Origin: Parus major
Lineage: Eukaryota; Chordata; Aves; Passeriformes; Paridae
Reading direction: 5' to 3'
Assembly: GCF_001522545.3 (NCBI RefSeq)
Contig: NC_031771.1
Location: 26,442,226 to 26,506,225 of the forward strand
DNA length: 64,000 nt
Shown here: positions 62,301 to 64,000 of the stretch, in pieces
Position numbering within the stretch: position 1 is the stretch's first letter
How the letters are laid out: each line of letters begins with the position of its first letter
Notes under the pieces: model-generated
The model's input: the letters and a program-made list of their open reading frames with translations, nothing else
Told to the model about the DNA's origin: nothing
The model's database searches: none
Position numbers and translations under genes: made by a program

Positions 62301-64000
62301 GGCTATTCACATGCTGGAGAGGGGCTCTGCTCTCTCCCTCCTTCTTAGTCCTTTTCCCAGTATGTTTTTTTGTGATAAGAGGATGATAATTCCTTTCCTT
62401 TCTACCTCCATTTTTGCTTTTCTTAATACTCTTTTAACTCCTGTTTCTTGCTGTGAGACACCTAAGGTGGTTTGGGTTTCTTTACCTCCTAATTTGTGTT
62501 TCATATGCTATATTTGATGGGAAGTGGGAGTTTTGAAGGCTGCAAGAAAACATTCTAAAGGGTTGGCACTCTCTTAAGTTAATTTTGTGAAGAAGTTACG
62601 TGGCGTGTAGTGATTGCTGAATGCTGCCTTCTCCCTTGCTGATTTGAACTCCATGCTAGTTCACCAAAATCCTACTGTATTAAATGGAAACAATAGAGGA
62701 ACTTTTTGGTGGTCATCAGAGAATGTGACTAAACTCCAGCACATGATGTCTGTTACCTCTCCTAAAGGAAGAGACTCAGTGGACATGCAGTGGGGCAAAT
62801 CCAGTCTCAGGAGTGAGTAGAGGGTATGGTCTCTACAGTTTTCACCACATAGTTCAGTACCAAAAGCATTGAGAATTTTCTGCTTGCATTTTTTTTTTTC
62901 TCTGTTGCTCAGCAACTCTGAAGAAAATGCCTTGAGCATTTTTCAGCATATCTTATATCTAACAGTACATAGGAAAGACAAGGGACCTTTTTCCAAATGG
63001 ATTCCTGATCAGCCTCCCTCTTTTTGCTCTATTCCCCATTTTCCTGCTCCTGGGAGTGTTAACAGTAATTAGTATGGAATCTTCATGGAGTACTTTTATT
63101 TCAAGTAGCATTTCACAGCAGATGTTTATGGAAGCAGCAATGTTTTGACTTGCAGTTTTAATTATTTGTCACTTCAGCTTGGTTTTACTTGAGCCTGTGT
63201 ACCTGTGAAGGCTGAACAGAGATCTGTCAGTGTTCACAAAATAGGTGGATCTGGAGAGTCAAAAATGTGCAACTGTAAGGGTGATAAGTCAGCAGGGTAG
63301 GTTTTTTTCAGTGGAGATGTCTGACTCGTTGCTTTGGATGGCAAATATACAATTTAAAATTCTTTTACTTATGGCTGAATAACATCTAGTCCCTGAAATA
63401 ATTACTTCAATATACCTCACTGCAGATTTTTTTAGGAGCTCACCTGAGAATATGACATTTTATTAAATATGGAAAGGGCCCTAAATTACAGTTCTGATGC
63501 TGTAATTTAACCTGATACTTTTAACCTGTTATTTCCCTTGGTGTGTCCTTTTCATTCATTTCCTACCCCTTCTCTTTGAAATCTCATTTTTGAGAATTTG
63601 GCGTATTTGGTTGAAGATTCATGGATGCCCATTCATGCATTGTCCTCGCATGTGCAGTAAATTTAGTGTGTTCCAGCTGTTTTGGAATTTCTTGTGCAAG
63701 GCCCTGACTCAAAATGAGGTCCTGAAAACCTGAGACGGACAAATAGCCTCTCAGTTGGTGATGACTGTGTGATCATTGAAGCTCTAACCTGCCAGACTTG
63801 CCCCTTGGTGTGTGCAGTGAAGCCACCAGCAGGTCTCTTCTCCATCCAAGCACAGGACATCTGGGAGATGGGGTCTCTGCGGATAGAAGCAGGACTATTC
63901 ACCTCCAGAGGGGAATGGAGAAGGGGTACTGCAGAGGCACAAGTCCTGGGGATGAAGAGAGAGAATAAATGGGTGTTAGATGCCAGTCATAACTTTCCCT

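Larger units (their letters stand above)
52491..64000. other. Non-coding AT-rich DNA, no gene recognised
   Basis: Stops are dense in all frames over most of the stretch. Open frames of 60-115 codons between 57435 and 63902 match no family and mostly overlap on opposite strands. No recognised transposon was seen. Simple T runs lie at 58159-58188 and 59336-59358, and a palindromic GATA pair at 53281-53292. Confidence 0.65.

Noticed and set aside
1..64000. Search by eye for tRNA, rRNA, microRNA hairpins, telomeric repeats and CRISPR arrays
   Set aside because: No tRNA A/B-box pair with cloverleaf, no long hairpin, no TTAGGG array and no spaced direct-repeat array was found. Diverged small RNA genes could still be missed.

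Overview
This window looks like nuclear DNA from a bird, or less likely another sauropsid. It is AT-rich, CpG-depleted over most of its length and full of stop codons on both strands. The clearest taxonomic signal is three CR1-type LINE fragments, including a 3' portion of roughly 690 bp that ends in the ATTCTGTG-type tail typical of CR1. A sequence resembling a solo LTR of an avian endogenous retrovirus lies directly beside the largest CR1. No bacterial gene organisation, rRNA, tRNA or CRISPR array was seen.

No recognisable protein-coding gene was found. The open frames are short (mostly 60-135 codons), overlap in several frames, and match no family I recognise. Many sit on purine- or pyrimidine-rich tracts or on microsatellites. 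The two frames that do make sense, near 18.0-18.2 kb and 18.46-18.55 kb, are decayed pieces of the CR1 reverse transcriptase C-terminus. The window is therefore intergenic or lies inside long introns.

Layout: 1-8071 is unannotated AT-rich DNA. 8072-8241 is an old CR1 fragment on the minus strand. 8242-17.48 kb is unannotated. 17.48-17.85 kb is the LTR-like element and 17.94-18.63 kb is the plus-strand CR1. 24.03-24.42 kb carries an RFX X-box match, an ETS/IRF-like composite, a TATA box and a small CpG cluster in promoter-like order. 26.3-27.5 kb and 29.9-31.3 kb are complex single-copy DNA with homeodomain- and AP-1-type motifs. 38.56-38.60 kb is a CR1 3' end remnant on the minus strand. Further CpG clusters lie at 40.12-40.35, 41.77-41.97 and 51.60-52.49 kb, and the last two are followed by good 5' splice-site matches. 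42.25-42.33 kb is a compound AT microsatellite. 48.22-48.78 kb holds two candidate exons.

My working inference is that the four CpG-enriched patches could be alternative promoters or first exons, or CpG-containing enhancers, of a gene whose coding exons lie mostly outside the window. This is inference from composition and motifs only. A repeat-masking run, a multi-species alignment and RNA evidence would settle it.
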